This document shows, in pieces, positions 21,174 through 31,936 of a DNA stretch of 64,000 nucleotides. The notes under the pieces are model-generated. The model ran no database searches and was not told the origin of the DNA. It worked only from the letters and a program-made list of their open reading frames with translations. Source of the stretch: Microbulbifer bruguierae (lineage in GTDB: Bacteria; Pseudomonadota; Gammaproteobacteria; Pseudomonadales; Cellvibrionaceae); the NCBI RefSeq assembly GCF_029869925.1, contig NZ_CP118605.1, positions 496,001-560,000 on the forward strand. Direction: 5' to 3'. The position numbers were made by a program, and so were the translations under genes. The stretch's first letter is position 1. The number at the start of each line of letters is the position of its first letter.

Positions 21174-22317
21174 TCGTCTGCAACTTAGTCCCGGAATCAT
21201 AGGCCGCTTTCTGCTGCAGCTACCGCGCAATTCCACTGGCGAGACTTTTAGCCTCGATGTCAACCTGGCGCTCCCCGGCCGCGGCGTCACCGGAATTTTC
21301 GGTACTTCCGGCTCTGGAAAAACCACACTGTTGCGCTGTGTCGCCGGGCTGCAACCATGCGATCACGGCAGCTTGGTCGTTAATGGTGACCGCTGGCAAT
21401 GCCCCGAGAATAAACGCAACACGCTACCGGTACACCGGCGTCCGCTGGGGTTTGTTTTCCAGCAACCGAGTCTATTCCCTCATCTGACTGCGGAAGCGAA
21501 TCTCGCCTTCGCGCGTAAACGTGCCCATGAAAAAATTGCAGAACCCGAATACCGGAAGATTGTAGATTTGATGGGCGTTGGACACTTGCTGAACCAGTAC
21601 CCATCGGCCCTTTCCGGTGGCGAGCAACAGCGTATCGCCATTGCCCGTGCGCTACTGATCAAGCCCCGATTACTGCTGATGGACGAACCACTCGCGTCCC
21701 TCGACCAGATACGCAAACGGGAGATCCTGCCCTACCTGGAACAATTGCATCGCAACCTGGATATCCCGGTGCTTTACGTGAGTCATTCCGTGGAAGAAAT
21801 CAGCCGCCTTGCAGACCATTTATTGCTGATGGAAAACGGCAAAATCTCTCGCGAGGGAGCAGCGACAGAATTGCTTTCTCGCATAGATTTCCCGGTGCAG
21901 CTTGGAGATGACCTGGGTGTCGTGCTGGAAGCCCAGATCGTTGAGCGCGAAAACCAATGGCATCTGGTAAAGGCCAGATTTTCCGGTGGCGAGCTCTGGT
22001 TGCGTGACAGCGGTGAAGCCACAGGTGAAACAATCAGGCTGCGGATTCTGGCAAGAGATATCAGTCTGACCCGGAGCGAAGATCACCATTCCAGTATTCT
22101 CAACCGACTACCGGTTAAAGTACTGGAGATCTGTAGCGATACCGATCCAGCCATGGTACTGGTACGCCTGCAACCGCGGCCAGGAAATGGCGATGCCCGG
22201 CTAGCAGGCGCCACGCCGCTGATCGCGCGGATTACCCGACGCTCAGCGCACCAACTCTACCTTTCCGAGGGCTGTGAACTTTGCGCCCAGATTAAATCGG
22301 TTGCGATAGTCAAGTAG
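21166..22317 (+). CDS. modC: Molybdate ABC transporter ATP-binding protein
   Basis: This 383-residue protein has Walker A GTSGSGKTT, signature LSGGEQQRI, Walker B LLLMDEPLASLD and His-loop YVSHS, followed by a C-terminal TOBE/Mop-type domain (about 300-380) that in this family senses oxyanion. It powers molybdate import through ModB. The gene ends the modABC operon and is convergent with the RND pump gene. Confidence 0.94.
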   Translation: MSSRLQLSPGIIGRFLLQLPRNSTGETFSLDVNLALPGRGVTGIFGTSGSGKTTLLRCVAGLQPCDHGSLVVNGDRWQCPENKRNTLPVHRRPLGFVFQQPSLFPHLTAEANLAFARKRAHEKIAEPEYRKIVDLMGVGHLLNQYPSALSGGEQQRIAIARALLIKPRLLLMDEPLASLDQIRKREILPYLEQLHRNLDIPVLYVSHSVEEISRLADHLLLMENGKISREGAATELLSRIDFPVQLGDDLGVVLEAQIVERENQWHLVKARFSGGELWLRDSGEATGETIRLRILARDISLTRSEDHHSSILNRLPVKVLEICSDTDPAMVLVRLQPRPGNGDARLAGATPLIARITRRSAHQLYLSEGCELCAQIKSVAIVK

Positions 22318-22404
22318 GAATTCCCCGGGGCCAAGGGCGCTAATCGTTCTTCCATCAGAATGACATTGGAGGATTTGATGGCACGCGGTAAAGGAACTGC
22401 GCTG

Positions 22405-22443
22405 AAAATAAAAAAGGCCGGGCTGCTTCCGCATTACCCGGCC
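22405..22443 (-). terminator. Intrinsic terminator of the RND efflux operon
   Basis: On the minus strand the arms GGCCGGG and CCCGGCC (22437-22443 and 22416-22422) pair around a 14-base loop, and a run of T (complement of 22405-22415) follows. It lies about 20 bases after the stop of the RND pump gene, so it ends that operon. Confidence 0.9.
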
Positions 22444-22463
22444 AAGGCTTACAGACTGATCAA

Positions 22464-25400
22464 TCAGGCTGGTTCTGACTGTCGCTCACTCTCGTGCGAC
22501 GTTTTCTCCAGCTTGTGAATACTGTTTTCACTATCGTTCCTGTCATGGCCGTCGGGCTTTTTACCGAACAGCTTCTGTACCACCACAAAGAACAGCGGGA
22601 TAAAGAAGATACCCAGGAAGGTACCTACGATCATCCCGCCCAATACACCGGTACCAATCGCCTGTTGCGCACCGGAGCCAGCGCCGGTGGCAATAGCCAG
22701 GGGCAGCACGCCGAGACCGAAGGCCAGTGAAGTCATGATGATTGGACGCAGACGGTCGCGCACCGCGCTCATGGTTGCCTGAATCAACTCCATGCCTGCT
22801 TCCAGGTTTTGCTTTGCGAACTCGACGATCAGGATCGCATTTTTACTGGTAAGGCCGACGGTGGTGAGCATCGCAACCTGGAAATAGATATCCCGCTCGA
22901 AGCCGCGCAGGTTGCTCGCCAGCACCGCACCAAGAATACCCAAGGGCGCGACCAGCAGTACCGCAGTAGGCACCGTCCAGCTTTCATAGAGAGCTGCCAG
23001 GCATAGAAACACAATCAGCACCGACAGTACGTACAACAGTGTGGTCTGCGAACCCGCCTGCTTTTCCTGGTAAGACAGGGCTGTCCACTCCAGTTCAAAT
23101 CCTGCCGGAAGCTGGCTTACCAGACGTTCCATTTCTGCCATAGCATCACCGGAGCTCACGCCGGGCGCACCCTGCCCCTGGATCTGGACCGCAGGCACAC
23201 CGTTATAGCGTTCAAGGCGCGGCGAGCCGTATTCCCACTCAAAAGTGGCAAACGAAGACACCGGAACCATCTCGCCCTGGTTGTTACGCACGGACCACAG
23301 CCGGAAATCTTCCGGGTTCATCCGGTAAGGGGCATCGGCCTGCATATACACACGCTTGATCCGGCCGCGATCGATAAAGTCATCGATATACTGACCTCCC
23401 CAGGCTGCTCCCAGGGTGCTGTTGATATTCGCAATGGAGACACCCAGGGACGACGCTTTCGCATTGTCCACTTTCAGGCGGAACTGCGGTGTATCCTCCT
23501 GGCCATTGGGGCGAACGCCTGTTAGCAATGGGCTCTGTGCGGACATGCCCAGCAGCTGGTTACGCGCATTCACCAGCGCCGTGTGCCCCTGGTTACCACT
23601 GTCCTTGAGGTACATTGCAAAACCCGCAGAAGTGCCCAGCTCCGGCAGTGCCGGTGGTGAAAACGCATAGGCGATAGCGTCCTTGATCTGACTCAGGGCA
23701 CCCATACCGCGCATGGCGACAGCGTTCACCTGTTCAGATTCTTCCGTGCGCTCACCCCAGTCCTTGAGCTTGATAAATGCCATGGCGTTGTTCTGGCCAC
23801 TGCCGGCAAAGCTGAAACCCTGCACCGCAAATACCGATTCCACCAGATCACTTTCATTGTTGAGAAAGTGATCTTCCAGTTTAGTGACAGATTCAATGGT
23901 GCGCTCCTGAGTGGCGCCCACCGGGGTCTGCACCAGCGAGAAGAGCACACCCTGATCTTCTTCCGGCAGGAAGGAGCTGGGAGAGCGCACGAACAGGAAT
24001 ACCATCACCGCAGCTAACGCGGCAAAGATAAACATAAAGCGGCCACTGCGCGCGAGAATGCCGCGTACACCGCGCTGATAGTGACTGGAACCGCGATCAA
24101 ACTTGCGGTTAAACCAGGCAAAAAACCCTTTTTCTGCAGAGTGCGAGCCAGGCTTAAGCATGGTCGCGCAGAGCGCCGGTGTCAGCACGATAGCGACCAG
24201 AACCGAGAAGGTCATTGCCGCGACAATCGTTGCCGAAAACTGACGATAGATAACACCGGTAGAACCATCCATAAACGCCATCGGCACAAAGACCGCAGAC
24301 AGCACCACACCGATACCAACCAGCGCGCCGGTAATCTGTTTCATGGATTTTTTGGTGGCTTCTTTGGGCGACAGGTTCTCTTCGTGCATCACCCGTTCCA
24401 CGTTTTCCACCACTACAATGGCATCGTCCACCAGCAGACCAATGGCCAGAACCATCGCGAACATGGTCAGCATGTTGACGGAAAAGCCCATGAAAGCCAG
24501 CACACCGAAGGTGCCGAGCAACACCACCGGGACCGCAATGGTGGGAATGATGGTGGCGCGGAGATTCTGCAAAAACAGCAGCATCACGCAGAATACCAGC
24601 ACCACGGCTTCAACCAGAGTCTGCATAACACCCTGGATGGAAACCTTCACGAACGGTGTGGTATCAAAAGGAATAACTGTTTTAAGACCGGTCGGGAAAT
24701 TGGAGCTCATTTCATTGAGCTTGTCCTTCACTGCCTGTGCGGTTTCCAGCGCATTGGAACCCGTGGCGAGCGAAATTGCCACGCCTGTTGCCGGTGCGCG
24801 GTTGTAACGGGTCAGGAAGTCATAGCTCTCAGTACCCATTTCCACCCGTGCCACATCGCCAAGCCGGAGTAGCGATCCGTCCGCGTTGGCTCGCAGGGTC
24901 ACGTTGCGGAATTGCTCCGGTGTCTGCATACGACTCTGGGCGGTAATACTCGCGGTCAGCTGTTGGCCGGCAACCGCGGGAGTTCCACCCAGGCTACCAA
25001 TGGCTACTTGCTGATTCTGCGCACGGACGGCGGCAATGATGTCGGTGGGCGTAATTTTATAGGCGTCGAGTTTGTTCGGGTCCAGCCAGATACGCATGGC
25101 GTATTTGGAGCCGAACACCTGAATGTTGCCGACACCGGCCACGCGGCTCAGCGGATCCACCACATTCGATACCACGTAGTCCGCGATATCCTCTTTTTGC
25201 ATACTGCCATCGGTGGATACGAACCCCGCCACCATCAGGAAGCCGGCGCGCCCCTTGCCAACGGTCAGGCCCTGGCGCTGCACTTCTTCCGGCAACAGCG
25301 GCATCGCCAGCTGCAACTTGTTCTGCACCTGAACCTGGGCGATATCCGGGTCTGTGCCCGTGGCAAACGTGAGAGTGATTTCTGCGGTGCCGATCGACTG

Positions 25401-25646
25401 GCTGCTGGCGGACATGTAAATAAGTCCGTCGAGCCCTTTCATATTTTGCTCGATCACTTGGGTGACCGTATCTTCGATCACCTTCGCCGAGGCCCCGGGA
25501 TAAACCGTGTTAATGGAGACCACCGGCGGTGCAATATCCGGGTAGCGCTCAACCGGCAGTTTGCTGATCGCGAGACCACCAAACAACATAATGACGATTG
25601 CGATCACCCAGGCAAAAATTGGGCGATCAATAAAGAATCCTGCCAT
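22464..25646 (-). CDS. RND multidrug efflux pump, inner-membrane transporter (AcrB/MexB-type, HAE1)
   Basis: This 1060-residue protein is a proton-driven drug exporter with 12 membrane helices and two large periplasmic loops. The paired Asp of helix 4 are present in [17 protein letters not shown], and the start ([17 protein letters not shown]) and [23 protein letters not shown] near the end are family hallmarks. Length is normal. It begins 5 bases after the adaptor stop. The last 30 residues are polar and rich in Glu, Lys and Ser. No outer-membrane factor gene follows; a TolC/OprM partner must be elsewhere. Confidence 0.96.
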   Translation of the reverse strand: MAGFFIDRPIFAWVIAIVIMLFGGLAISKLPVERYPDIAPPVVSINTVYPGASAKVIEDTVTQVIEQNMKGLDGLIYMSASSQSIGTAEITLTFATGTDPDIAQVQVQNKLQLAMPLLPEEVQRQGLTVGKGRAGFLMVAGFVSTDGSMQKEDIADYVVSNVVDPLSRVAGVGNIQVFGSKYAMRIWLDPNKLDAYKITPTDIIAAVRAQNQQVAIGSLGGTPAVAGQQLTASITAQSRMQTPEQFRNVTLRANADGSLLRLGDVARVEMGTESYDFLTRYNRAPATGVAISLATGSNALETAQAVKDKLNEMSSNFPTGLKTVIPFDTTPFVKVSIQGVMQTLVEAVVLVFCVMLLFLQNLRATIIPTIAVPVVLLGTFGVLAFMGFSVNMLTMFAMVLAIGLLVDDAIVVVENVERVMHEENLSPKEATKKSMKQITGALVGIGVVLSAVFVPMAFMDGSTGVIYRQFSATIVAAMTFSVLVAIVLTPALCATMLKPGSHSAEKGFFAWFNRKFDRGSSHYQRGVRGILARSGRFMFIFAALAAVMVFLFVRSPSSFLPEEDQGVLFSLVQTPVGATQERTIESVTKLEDHFLNNESDLVESVFAVQGFSFAGSGQNNAMAFIKLKDWGERTEESEQVNAVAMRGMGALSQIKDAIAYAFSPPALPELGTSAGFAMYLKDSGNQGHTALVNARNQLLGMSAQSPLLTGVRPNGQEDTPQFRLKVDNAKASSLGVSIANINSTLGAAWGGQYIDDFIDRGRIKRVYMQADAPYRMNPEDFRLWSVRNNQGEMVPVSSFATFEWEYGSPRLERYNGVPAVQIQGQGAPGVSSGDAMAEMERLVSQLPAGFELEWTALSYQEKQAGSQTTLLYVLSVLIVFLCLAALYESWTVPTAVLLVAPLGILGAVLASNLRGFERDIYFQVAMLTTVGLTSKNAILIVEFAKQNLEAGMELIQATMSAVRDRLRPIIMTSLAFGLGVLPLAIATGAGSGAQQAIGTGVLGGMIVGTFLGIFFIPLFFVVVQKLFGKKPDGHDRNDSENSIHKLEKTSHESERQSEPA

Positions 25647-25651
25647 CGCTG

Positions 25652-26869
25652 TTACCCCTTGCTCACGTCGCTGGCTTGTTCTTTTCCGGATTTGGAATGG
25701 GCGCTTTCACTGGGCGCTGGCAGATCTACGGATGCCGGCGCAGCAGCTTCCCCCGCGCTAACTACGGCACCAGGACGAACCTTCTGTAGGCCTTCCACAA
25801 TCACACGGTCACCCACATTCAGGCCACTCTCCACCAGCCAGTAGCTGCCTACGGTCTGGCTGACCTTAACCGGTCGCACTTCCACAGCATCGCCCTCACC
25901 CACCACCATCGCAGAGGTATTGCCTTTGGGATCGCGAGCGATACCCTGTTGGGGCACCAGAATCGCCTGTTCACGCTGACCACTGCCAATTTCGGCACGC
26001 ACGTACATTCCGGGCAGCAACAGGCCATCCGGGTTTGGCACAGTTACCCGTAGACGCACGCTACCGGTGGAGGGATCAACGCTGACTTCAGAGAATTCGA
26101 GTTTGCCAGCGTGGGGATAGCGACTGCCGTCCTCTAGAAGTACGCTCACCGGCAACTTGTCCGCGCTTTCCATGGTGCCCGACGCCAGAGCCTGACGCAG
26201 GCTCAGCAATTCGCTGACGGACTGGGTCAGATCCACGTAGATCGGATCCAGCTGTTGCACGGTCGCCAGTGAGCTTGCCTGATTGGCTGTCACCAGGGCG
26301 CCCTGTGTCACCGAGGAAATACCAATGCGACCACTGATCGGCGCACTGATGCGGGCGAACTCCAGTTGAATCTTGCTGCGCTGCAGCGCAGCCTTCGCCG
26401 CAGCCACATCCGCCTTTGCCTGTTGCAGTGACGCTATCGCGGTATCGTTGTCCTGCTTGCTCACTGCCCCGCTCTTTACCAGTGCTTGCGAGCGGTCGGC
26501 ATTCAGCTTGGCCACATTCCGGGCGGCTTCAGCGCGTTCGAGGGATGCTTTGGCACTTTCATAGTCAGCCTGATAACGAGCGTCATCCAGCTGATACAAC
26601 GACTGGCCAGCCTTGACCTGACCACCTTCTGTGAACAGCTGCGCCTTAACCAGGCCGTCCACCTGCGGCCGCACTTCAGCCACTTTGTAGGGGCTGGTAC
26701 GACCCGGCAGCTGGCGAGTCAGGGTTACCGGCTGGCTATTAAGAGTCACCACGGTCACCTGAGGTGTGCGCTGCCCCCCCATCTGTGGCTGTTTTTCACC
26801 ACAGGCGGCAAGCAGGGCCGCGGCCAGCAGCAGGCTGCCGGAGATAAACGCCTTCTTTTTTTGCAACAT
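25652..26869 (-). CDS. RND efflux periplasmic adaptor lipoprotein (AcrA/MexA-type)
   Basis: This 405-residue protein has a lipoprotein signal with lipobox LLAAC (Cys about residue 23), lipoyl half-motifs around an alpha-helical hairpin (about 95-170), and beta-barrel and membrane-proximal domains. The C-terminal 40 residues are Ala/Ser/Lys-rich and divergent. It bridges the RND pump and an outer-membrane channel. It is the first gene of the pump operon, and its upstream region holds an operator, a promoter and a leader terminator. Confidence 0.95.
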   Translation of the reverse strand: MLQKKKAFISGSLLLAAALLAACGEKQPQMGGQRTPQVTVVTLNSQPVTLTRQLPGRTSPYKVAEVRPQVDGLVKAQLFTEGGQVKAGQSLYQLDDARYQADYESAKASLERAEAARNVAKLNADRSQALVKSGAVSKQDNDTAIASLQQAKADVAAAKAALQRSKIQLEFARISAPISGRIGISSVTQGALVTANQASSLATVQQLDPIYVDLTQSVSELLSLRQALASGTMESADKLPVSVLLEDGSRYPHAGKLEFSEVSVDPSTGSVRLRVTVPNPDGLLLPGMYVRAEIGSGQREQAILVPQQGIARDPKGNTSAMVVGEGDAVEVRPVKVSQTVGSYWLVESGLNVGDRVIVEGLQKVRPGAVVSAGEAAAPASVDLPAPSESAHSKSGKEQASDVSKG

Positions 26870-26932
26870 GACAACCTCGTAATTGCATCCCTAATCGGAT
26901 ACCGGGGACCGGTGGTATTGATTCCTGACACG

Positions 26933-26966
26933 AAAAAACCACTCCGGGAAACTTCCCCGGGGTGGT
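26933..26966 (-). terminator. Intrinsic terminator inside the RND operon leader (possible attenuator)
   Basis: On the minus strand arms ACCAC-C-CCGGG and CCCGG-A-GTGGT (26956-26966 and 26938-26948, one mismatch) pair around 7 bases and are followed by six T (complement of 26933-26938). It lies between the apparent RND promoter (27059-27087) and the adaptor start (26869), so transcripts of the pump operon must read through it. Confidence 0.7.
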
Positions 26967-27058
26967 GAGTCGCTTGAATGTGACGGGCTGACTGAAAACC
27001 CGGCTTTAAAGCAGTAAGTCTGGCCAGACAAACATGACTTATCTGGCTAATAGCCGCA

Positions 27059-27107
27059 ATTTAAATACATGCATGAATGAATATCAACTATTTATTCATG
27101 TATGTAT
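27059..27107 (-). promoter_or_regulatory. RND operon promoter with AcrR/TtgR-like operator
   Basis: On the minus strand TTGATA (27082-27087) and TTAAAT (27059-27064) are spaced by 17 bases and form a plausible sigma-70 promoter. An inverted repeat overlaps it: arms 27065-27081 and 27091-27107 match at 15 of 17 positions around a 9-base spacer. The arms carry ATACATGCATGAAT-like sequence, close to the E. coli AcrR site (TACATACA...TGTATGTA). The TetR gene encoded divergently is the expected repressor. Confidence 0.72.
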
Positions 27108-27265
27108 ATGAATTAACATCACCCCTATTCCGGCACTAGTCGTCGGTACACACAGTTAACCGAGTGTCAACACCGGGCGTGCAAAAACACGACCCACCCG
27201 CGAGTACGGCGGCGCTGGCTACTGGCCAAAACCGGGAACGTACACAGTTTCAGGACTTGGAATTC

Positions 27266-27910
27266 ATGGCCAGACGCAGAAAAGAAGACGCACTGGAAAC
27301 CCGGGAGCGGATCCTCGATGCGGCGATCGAAGTATTCGATCGCCGCGGGGTATCCCGCCCCTCCCTTACCGAGATTGCCGAACTCGCTGGCGTTACCCGC
27401 GGTGCGGTCTACGGTCACTTCCAGAATAAAGCCGATCTTTTCAGTGCACTGACCGATCGCATCCAGCTGCCCGACGAGTCTCTATGCCAGGCACCATCCG
27501 AGGGCTGCGCCGATCCACTGGGGGAGTTGCGCAAACGCTGGACCTTTATGTACCGGCAAGTGATGGTGAGCGAGGAATGGCGGCGAATCTTCTGCATCAT
27601 TCTGCTGCGCTGTGAATGGGTCGCAGAGAACGGCGAAATCCAGCAGCGCTGCTCCGAGGGACACGCTGAGGGGACCCGGCGCTTGCGCTCACTGGTAGAA
27701 ACCGCGGTCGAAGTCGGGCAACTACCGACGGATCTGAACATTGCTGTTGTGGTACCCATCCTCCACGCCGGTGTCCTTGGACTGCTTCAGGACTGGCTAA
27801 TGCAGCCGGAAGCTTACAACCTGGCGGAGGTGGGTGAGCAACAGATTGACGCCATGTTCGAAATGATGCGGAACTCCCGGTTTTTGCGCAAACCGAGTCC
27901 GACACATTAA
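27266..27910 (+). CDS. TetR-family repressor of the divergent RND pump (AcrR/TtgR-like)
   Basis: This 214-residue protein begins at ATG 27266 (MARRRKEDALETRERILDA), the normal start for AcrR/TtgR-type regulators; the frame is open upstream to 27164 but that extension is not family-like. The helix-turn-helix is LTEIAELAGVTRGAVYGHF (about residues 34-52), and the C-terminal ligand domain matches the TetR_C_2 type. It is divergent from the RND operon with an AcrR-like operator between, so it very probably represses the pump until a drug binds. Confidence 0.9.
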   Translation: MARRRKEDALETRERILDAAIEVFDRRGVSRPSLTEIAELAGVTRGAVYGHFQNKADLFSALTDRIQLPDESLCQAPSEGCADPLGELRKRWTFMYRQVMVSEEWRRIFCIILLRCEWVAENGEIQQRCSEGHAEGTRRLRSLVETAVEVGQLPTDLNIAVVVPILHAGVLGLLQDWLMQPEAYNLAEVGEQQIDAMFEMMRNSRFLRKPSPTH

Positions 27911-28279
27911 GTATTCACGGGGGATTGTCCCACGATCAGGTCTGGCCGAGTAATACGGGGTCTGGCACCGCTGAACGCCTCAAAGGCTCAACTTGACGAT
28001 TTTTATAGCCTTGCCCGGTTACAGGGCGGTGAATTTTTTGGTCAAAGTGTTATCAAAAGCACAAGCCCATCGCACATCGGGGAAAATGGCGGAAAAATTC
28101 TTCCGCTTTCCTGTACAAGCTGAGCATCTTTCACCTTGTACGGGAAGCAAATCATGCCTTTCGGAGCTTTCAGCCTTTATACTTGTCCTAAGCTATAAGT
28201 CGCCACTGCTCCGGAAGCCCGCTTCCGGTTCCTGATGCCAGTGGGGCGCCTTGATGTAGGACGTATAAAGAGACTCCTT
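27911..28279. other. Intergenic region upstream of prc
   Basis: No convincing gene is seen. A weak GCCC/GGGC hairpin followed by T (about 28006-28037) may end the TetR transcript. An inverted repeat with arms CCTGTACAAG (28110-28119) and CTTGTACGGG (28135-28144) lies in the likely promoter region of prc. Confidence 0.5.
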
Positions 28280-30382
28280 ATGCTTAGCAATCGACTAGCC
28301 GCGCTGGTTTCCGGCCTTTCCCTTTCCTTCCTGATTGTCACTTCGCCAGTGAGCCTGGCGGATTCTGAAAACCTCAAGCCGCATGAAGACCAAGGGGATA
28401 CCGCCCGCGAGATCGTCAGTAAGCTCGAAATGCTGCACTACAACAAGCTCAAGGTCGGCGACGAGATGTCCACCGGCCTGTGGGACGAGTACATCGACAG
28501 TCTCGACCCCACCAAGAGCTACTTTCTCGCTTCCGATATCAGCGAATTCCGCCAGTGGCGCACCAAGCTGGACGACGACCTGAAAGCCGGCAATGTGGAT
28601 CGTGGCTTCGAGATCTATAACCGCTACCGGCTGCGTATGTCAGACCGGCTGAACAACATACTGTCGCAACTGGAAAATGGCCTGCCCAAGTTTGATTTCA
28701 CCCGGGAAGAATCCCTGGAGCTGGATCGCGAAAAGAGCGAATGGCCACAATCTATCAGCGCCGCCGATGAGCTCTGGCGCAAGCGATTGAAGTCCAGCGT
28801 GCTGAACCTGCGCCTGACCGGTAAGAGCGACGAAGAGATCGGCGATCTGCTGAAACGCCGCTATAAGGGTCAGTTGAAGCGTCTGGGCCAGCAGAATTCT
28901 GACGATGTGTTCGAGCTCTACATGAACTCCCTCACCCGTCTATACGATCCCCACAGCAACTACCTTTCGCCCCGCTCTCTGGAAAATTTCAATATGAGCA
29001 TGTCTCTCTCCCTGGAGGGCATCGGCGCTGTGTTGCAGATGGAAGACGAATACACCAAAGTCGCCCGCCTGGTGGCCGGCGGCCCCGCTGACCGCACCAG
29101 TAAAATCAAACCCAACGACAAGATCGTCGCCGTAGGCCAGGATAAAGAAGGCGAAATGGTCGACGTGGTGGGCTGGCGTCTCGATGATGTGGTGGACCTG
29201 ATCCGAGGCTCCGCGGGCACTTTCGTACGCCTGGAAACGATCCCCACCGGCGGAGACGGCACCCATCGCACCATTACCATCCAGCGCAGCAAGGTAAAAC
29301 TGGAAGACCAGGCCGCCAAGAAAGCCGTATTCGAATTCTCCGACGGTGAGCAGAGCTACAAAGTAGGCGTAATCAATCTGCCGACTTTCTATATTGATTT
29401 TGAAGCCTATCGCCGGCGCGACCCGAACTATAAGAGCACCACCCGGGATGTCGCACGCCTGCTGGATGAGCTGCAGAAAGAAGGCGTAGACGGTGTGGTA
29501 CTGGACCTGCGGAACAATGGCGGTGGCTCACTGCAGGAAGCCACCATGCTGACAGACCTGTTTATCGACCAGGGACCGGTGGTACAGATTCGCCATGCCA
29601 ATGAACAGATCTCCCGCCACAACCGTTCGCGTTCACGCGCCATGTACCGCGGTCCGCTGGTGGTACTGATCAATCGCCTGTCTGCCTCCGCATCAGAAAT
29701 TTTTGCCGGGGCGATTCAGGACTACAACCGCGGCCTGGTGGTCGGTAACCAGTCCTTTGGCAAGGGCACTGTCCAAACCATGGCGCCACTGAAAGAAGGG
29801 CAGCTCAAGATCACCCAGTCGAAGTTCTATCGGGTATCTGGCGACAGCACCCAGCATGCCGGTGTGTCGCCAGACATTACCATGCCTCAGCTGATCGACA
29901 GCGAGAGCGTCGGTGAGAGCGCCTACGACACTGCCCTGCCCTGGGACCGTATTCACGCGGTACGCCATGCTCAGTACTTCAACCTGAAAGACCTGGTACC
30001 GGAGCTGACGCGTAAGCACGAGCAGCGCACCGCCAAGGATCCTGATTTCATCTTCCTGCGAGAGCAGTTCCGCGTTCAGATCGATCGCTCCAATGAAAAA
30101 TTTGTTTCTTTGAAAGAAGATACCCGAATCAAAGAGCGCGAAGACCTGAATCAGACCATGCTGACAATGGAAAACACGCGCCGTGAAGCCAAAGGCCTGG
30201 AACCCTACAAGGACTTTGAAGCGCTGGAAAAAAGCGAGTCAGAAGAGACCGCACCGGTGGGTGGCCCAGTGGAAATCACCCTGGAGGACGATCCGGTTCT
30301 TAACGAAGCCGGTTTTATCATGGCTGACTTTATCGGGCTGCAAAAACGCGACAGCTCACCTCAGGTGGCCAACTTCGATTAA
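28280..30382 (+). CDS. prc: Carboxy-terminal processing (tail-specific) protease
   Basis: This 700-residue periplasmic protease begins at ATG 28280 with a signal peptide (about 1-27, ending SLADSEN). It has the N-terminal Prc helical region (DPTKSYFLASDI), a PDZ domain (about 215-300), the S41 peptidase domain and a C-terminal DUF3340-like helical region. The Ser/Lys dyad is visible in RLSASASEIFAG and SFGKGTVQ. It degrades periplasmic proteins with non-polar C-termini and helps process penicillin-binding protein 3 in E. coli. The frame opens upstream but has no signal-like sequence. Confidence 0.95.
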   Translation: MLSNRLAALVSGLSLSFLIVTSPVSLADSENLKPHEDQGDTAREIVSKLEMLHYNKLKVGDEMSTGLWDEYIDSLDPTKSYFLASDISEFRQWRTKLDDDLKAGNVDRGFEIYNRYRLRMSDRLNNILSQLENGLPKFDFTREESLELDREKSEWPQSISAADELWRKRLKSSVLNLRLTGKSDEEIGDLLKRRYKGQLKRLGQQNSDDVFELYMNSLTRLYDPHSNYLSPRSLENFNMSMSLSLEGIGAVLQMEDEYTKVARLVAGGPADRTSKIKPNDKIVAVGQDKEGEMVDVVGWRLDDVVDLIRGSAGTFVRLETIPTGGDGTHRTITIQRSKVKLEDQAAKKAVFEFSDGEQSYKVGVINLPTFYIDFEAYRRRDPNYKSTTRDVARLLDELQKEGVDGVVLDLRNNGGGSLQEATMLTDLFIDQGPVVQIRHANEQISRHNRSRSRAMYRGPLVVLINRLSASASEIFAGAIQDYNRGLVVGNQSFGKGTVQTMAPLKEGQLKITQSKFYRVSGDSTQHAGVSPDITMPQLIDSESVGESAYDTALPWDRIHAVRHAQYFNLKDLVPELTRKHEQRTAKDPDFIFLREQFRVQIDRSNEKFVSLKEDTRIKEREDLNQTMLTMENTRREAKGLEPYKDFEALEKSESEETAPVGGPVEITLEDDPVLNEAGFIMADFIGLQKRDSSPQVANFD

Positions 30383-30463
30383 CACCTGAAGTAACTGACA
30401 AAAGCAACAAGTCAAACCAGGCAGGTCGAACCTCTCGTCCGGCCTGCACCTGACCAACACCGG

Positions 30464-30499
30464 GCCCGGTATTCCTGCGAATAGCGGGCTTTGGTTTTT
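30464..30499 (+). terminator. Intrinsic terminator after prc
   Basis: Arms GCCCG-G-TATTC (30464-30474) and GAATA-G-CGGGC (30479-30489) pair around CTGC with a single G/G mismatch, followed by TTTGGTTTTT. It separates prc from the exonuclease gene 18 bases further on. Confidence 0.8.
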
Positions 30500-30517
30500 A
30501 TGACTCTCGGGGGATAA

Positions 30518-31333
30518 ATGAAAGTCGTATCGTTTAACGTAAACAGTATTCGCGCTCGCCTGCATCAGCTGGAAGCGCTTGTTCAGAACCAGTCACCAGA
30601 CATCATTGGCCTGCAGGAAACCAAAGTCACCGACGAGGATTTTCCTGAAGATGTCGTCCGTGACCTGGGTTATGAAGTGATCTACTTCGGTCAGAAAACC
30701 CACTACGGGGTCGCCCTGCTGGCCCGTTATCCATTCCTGAAAAAGCAGTACGGCTTTCCCACCGACGCCGACGACGCCCAGCGCCGCCTGGTCGCGGGCC
30801 AGTTTGATATCGGCGCCGATCAGCCACTGACCGTATTAAATGGCTACTTTCCCCAGGGCGAAAATCGTGAGCACCCGGTCAAGTTCCCGGCCAAGCGCAA
30901 GTATTACGCGGACCTGGACGCCTACCTCTCCGCTGAATGCAATAAAGACGCCCCGGTACTGGTAATTGGCGATATGAATATCTCCCCCACCGACCTGGAC
31001 ATCGGTATCGGTGAATCCAATCGCAAGCGCTGGCTGCGCGATGGCAAGTGCAGCTTCCTGCCAGAAGAGCGCGAATGGCTGGAAAAGATCCAGAACTGGG
31101 GCCTGGTGGACACCTATCGGGCCATGAACCCGGACTGCAACGAGCTGTTCAGCTGGTTCGATTACCGCAGCCGGGGCTTTGATCGCGAGCCCCGTCGCGG
31201 CCTGCGCATCGACCTGATTCTTGCCAGTCAGCCCTTGGCTGAGAAATGTGTGGCTACCGGTATCGATTACGATATTCGTGGCATGGAGCGCCCCTCGGAC
31301 CACGCACCGGTCTGGGCTGAATTCAAACTCTGA
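30518..31333 (+). CDS. xthA: Exodeoxyribonuclease III
   Basis: This 271-residue EEP-fold nuclease repairs abasic sites and blocked 3' ends and digests duplex DNA from the 3' end. Visible catalytic segments are VNSIRAR, the metal-binding Glu in GLQETK, the [13 protein letters not shown] segment and the final His in [10 protein letters not shown]. Length matches ExoIII. The ATG follows a GGGGGA site. It stands as a single gene between the prc terminator and the ars cluster. Confidence 0.95.
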   Translation: MKVVSFNVNSIRARLHQLEALVQNQSPDIIGLQETKVTDEDFPEDVVRDLGYEVIYFGQKTHYGVALLARYPFLKKQYGFPTDADDAQRRLVAGQFDIGADQPLTVLNGYFPQGENREHPVKFPAKRKYYADLDAYLSAECNKDAPVLVIGDMNISPTDLDIGIGESNRKRWLRDGKCSFLPEEREWLEKIQNWGLVDTYRAMNPDCNELFSWFDYRSRGFDREPRRGLRIDLILASQPLAEKCVATGIDYDIRGMERPSDHAPVWAEFKL

Positions 31334-31460
31334 TTGCCTTGGCATATCCTCTTTCGACCTGACAGGTGACCCGACCGGATCACCTGTCTCTCACCAACAT
31401 CCAAATCCGCCCAGCCTAAATGTGTTTTTGGTTGAAGCCGATCGATGACAGGAAACCCCG

Positions 31461-31934
31461 GTGAAAATCCTATACATCTGCACCCATAATCGCTGTCGCA
31501 GTATTTTGAGTGAAGCGGTCACCAATCAGCTTGGCAGAGGTTTGTTGGAAGCCCGCAGCGCAGGCAGCCAACCCTCAGGCGAGGTTCACCCGCTGTCCCT
31601 CAAATATTTACAGGGGCGCAACATCTCGATCGACGGGTTACATAGCAAATCCTGGGACTCGTTTGAAAATTGGGTGCCCGATGCGGTCATCACAGTCTGC
31701 GATAGCGCAGCAGGTGAGTCTTGCCCGATCTGGCTGGGAGACACACCAAAATTCCACTGGGGACTGAAAGATCCATCCAAGTTACAAGGCAGCGAATCGG
31801 AAATGGCAGCAGCATTCAATGAAACCATCGATATTATTGAAGACCGGGTTGCACAAATGCTGACTGCCGGAGTGGACCGTAAACGCGGTGAAGACCTGCG
31901 GCAAGTATTACAACAGCTCGTGAAGGAGTATTGA
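31461..31934 (+). CDS. arsC: Arsenate reductase, thioredoxin-coupled low-molecular-weight phosphatase type
   Basis: This 157-residue protein has the CX5RS anion loop near the N-terminus (CTHNRCRS) and the two further Cys ([11 protein letters not shown]) needed for the three-Cys relay of thioredoxin-dependent arsenate reductases. It reduces arsenate to arsenite for export. The start is GTG 31461 with AGGAA 8 bases upstream. The arsenite transporter gene follows directly with AAGGAG inside the arsC end, so the two are coupled. Confidence 0.92.
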   Translation: MKILYICTHNRCRSILSEAVTNQLGRGLLEARSAGSQPSGEVHPLSLKYLQGRNISIDGLHSKSWDSFENWVPDAVITVCDSAAGESCPIWLGDTPKFHWGLKDPSKLQGSESEMAAAFNETIDIIEDRVAQMLTAGVDRKRGEDLRQVLQQLVKEY

Positions 31935-31936
31935 TC

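Noticed and set aside
27164..27265. Longer N-terminus for the AcrR-like regulator starting at GTG 27164
   Set aside because: The added 34 residues are not family-like, and the ATG at 27266 gives the standard length.
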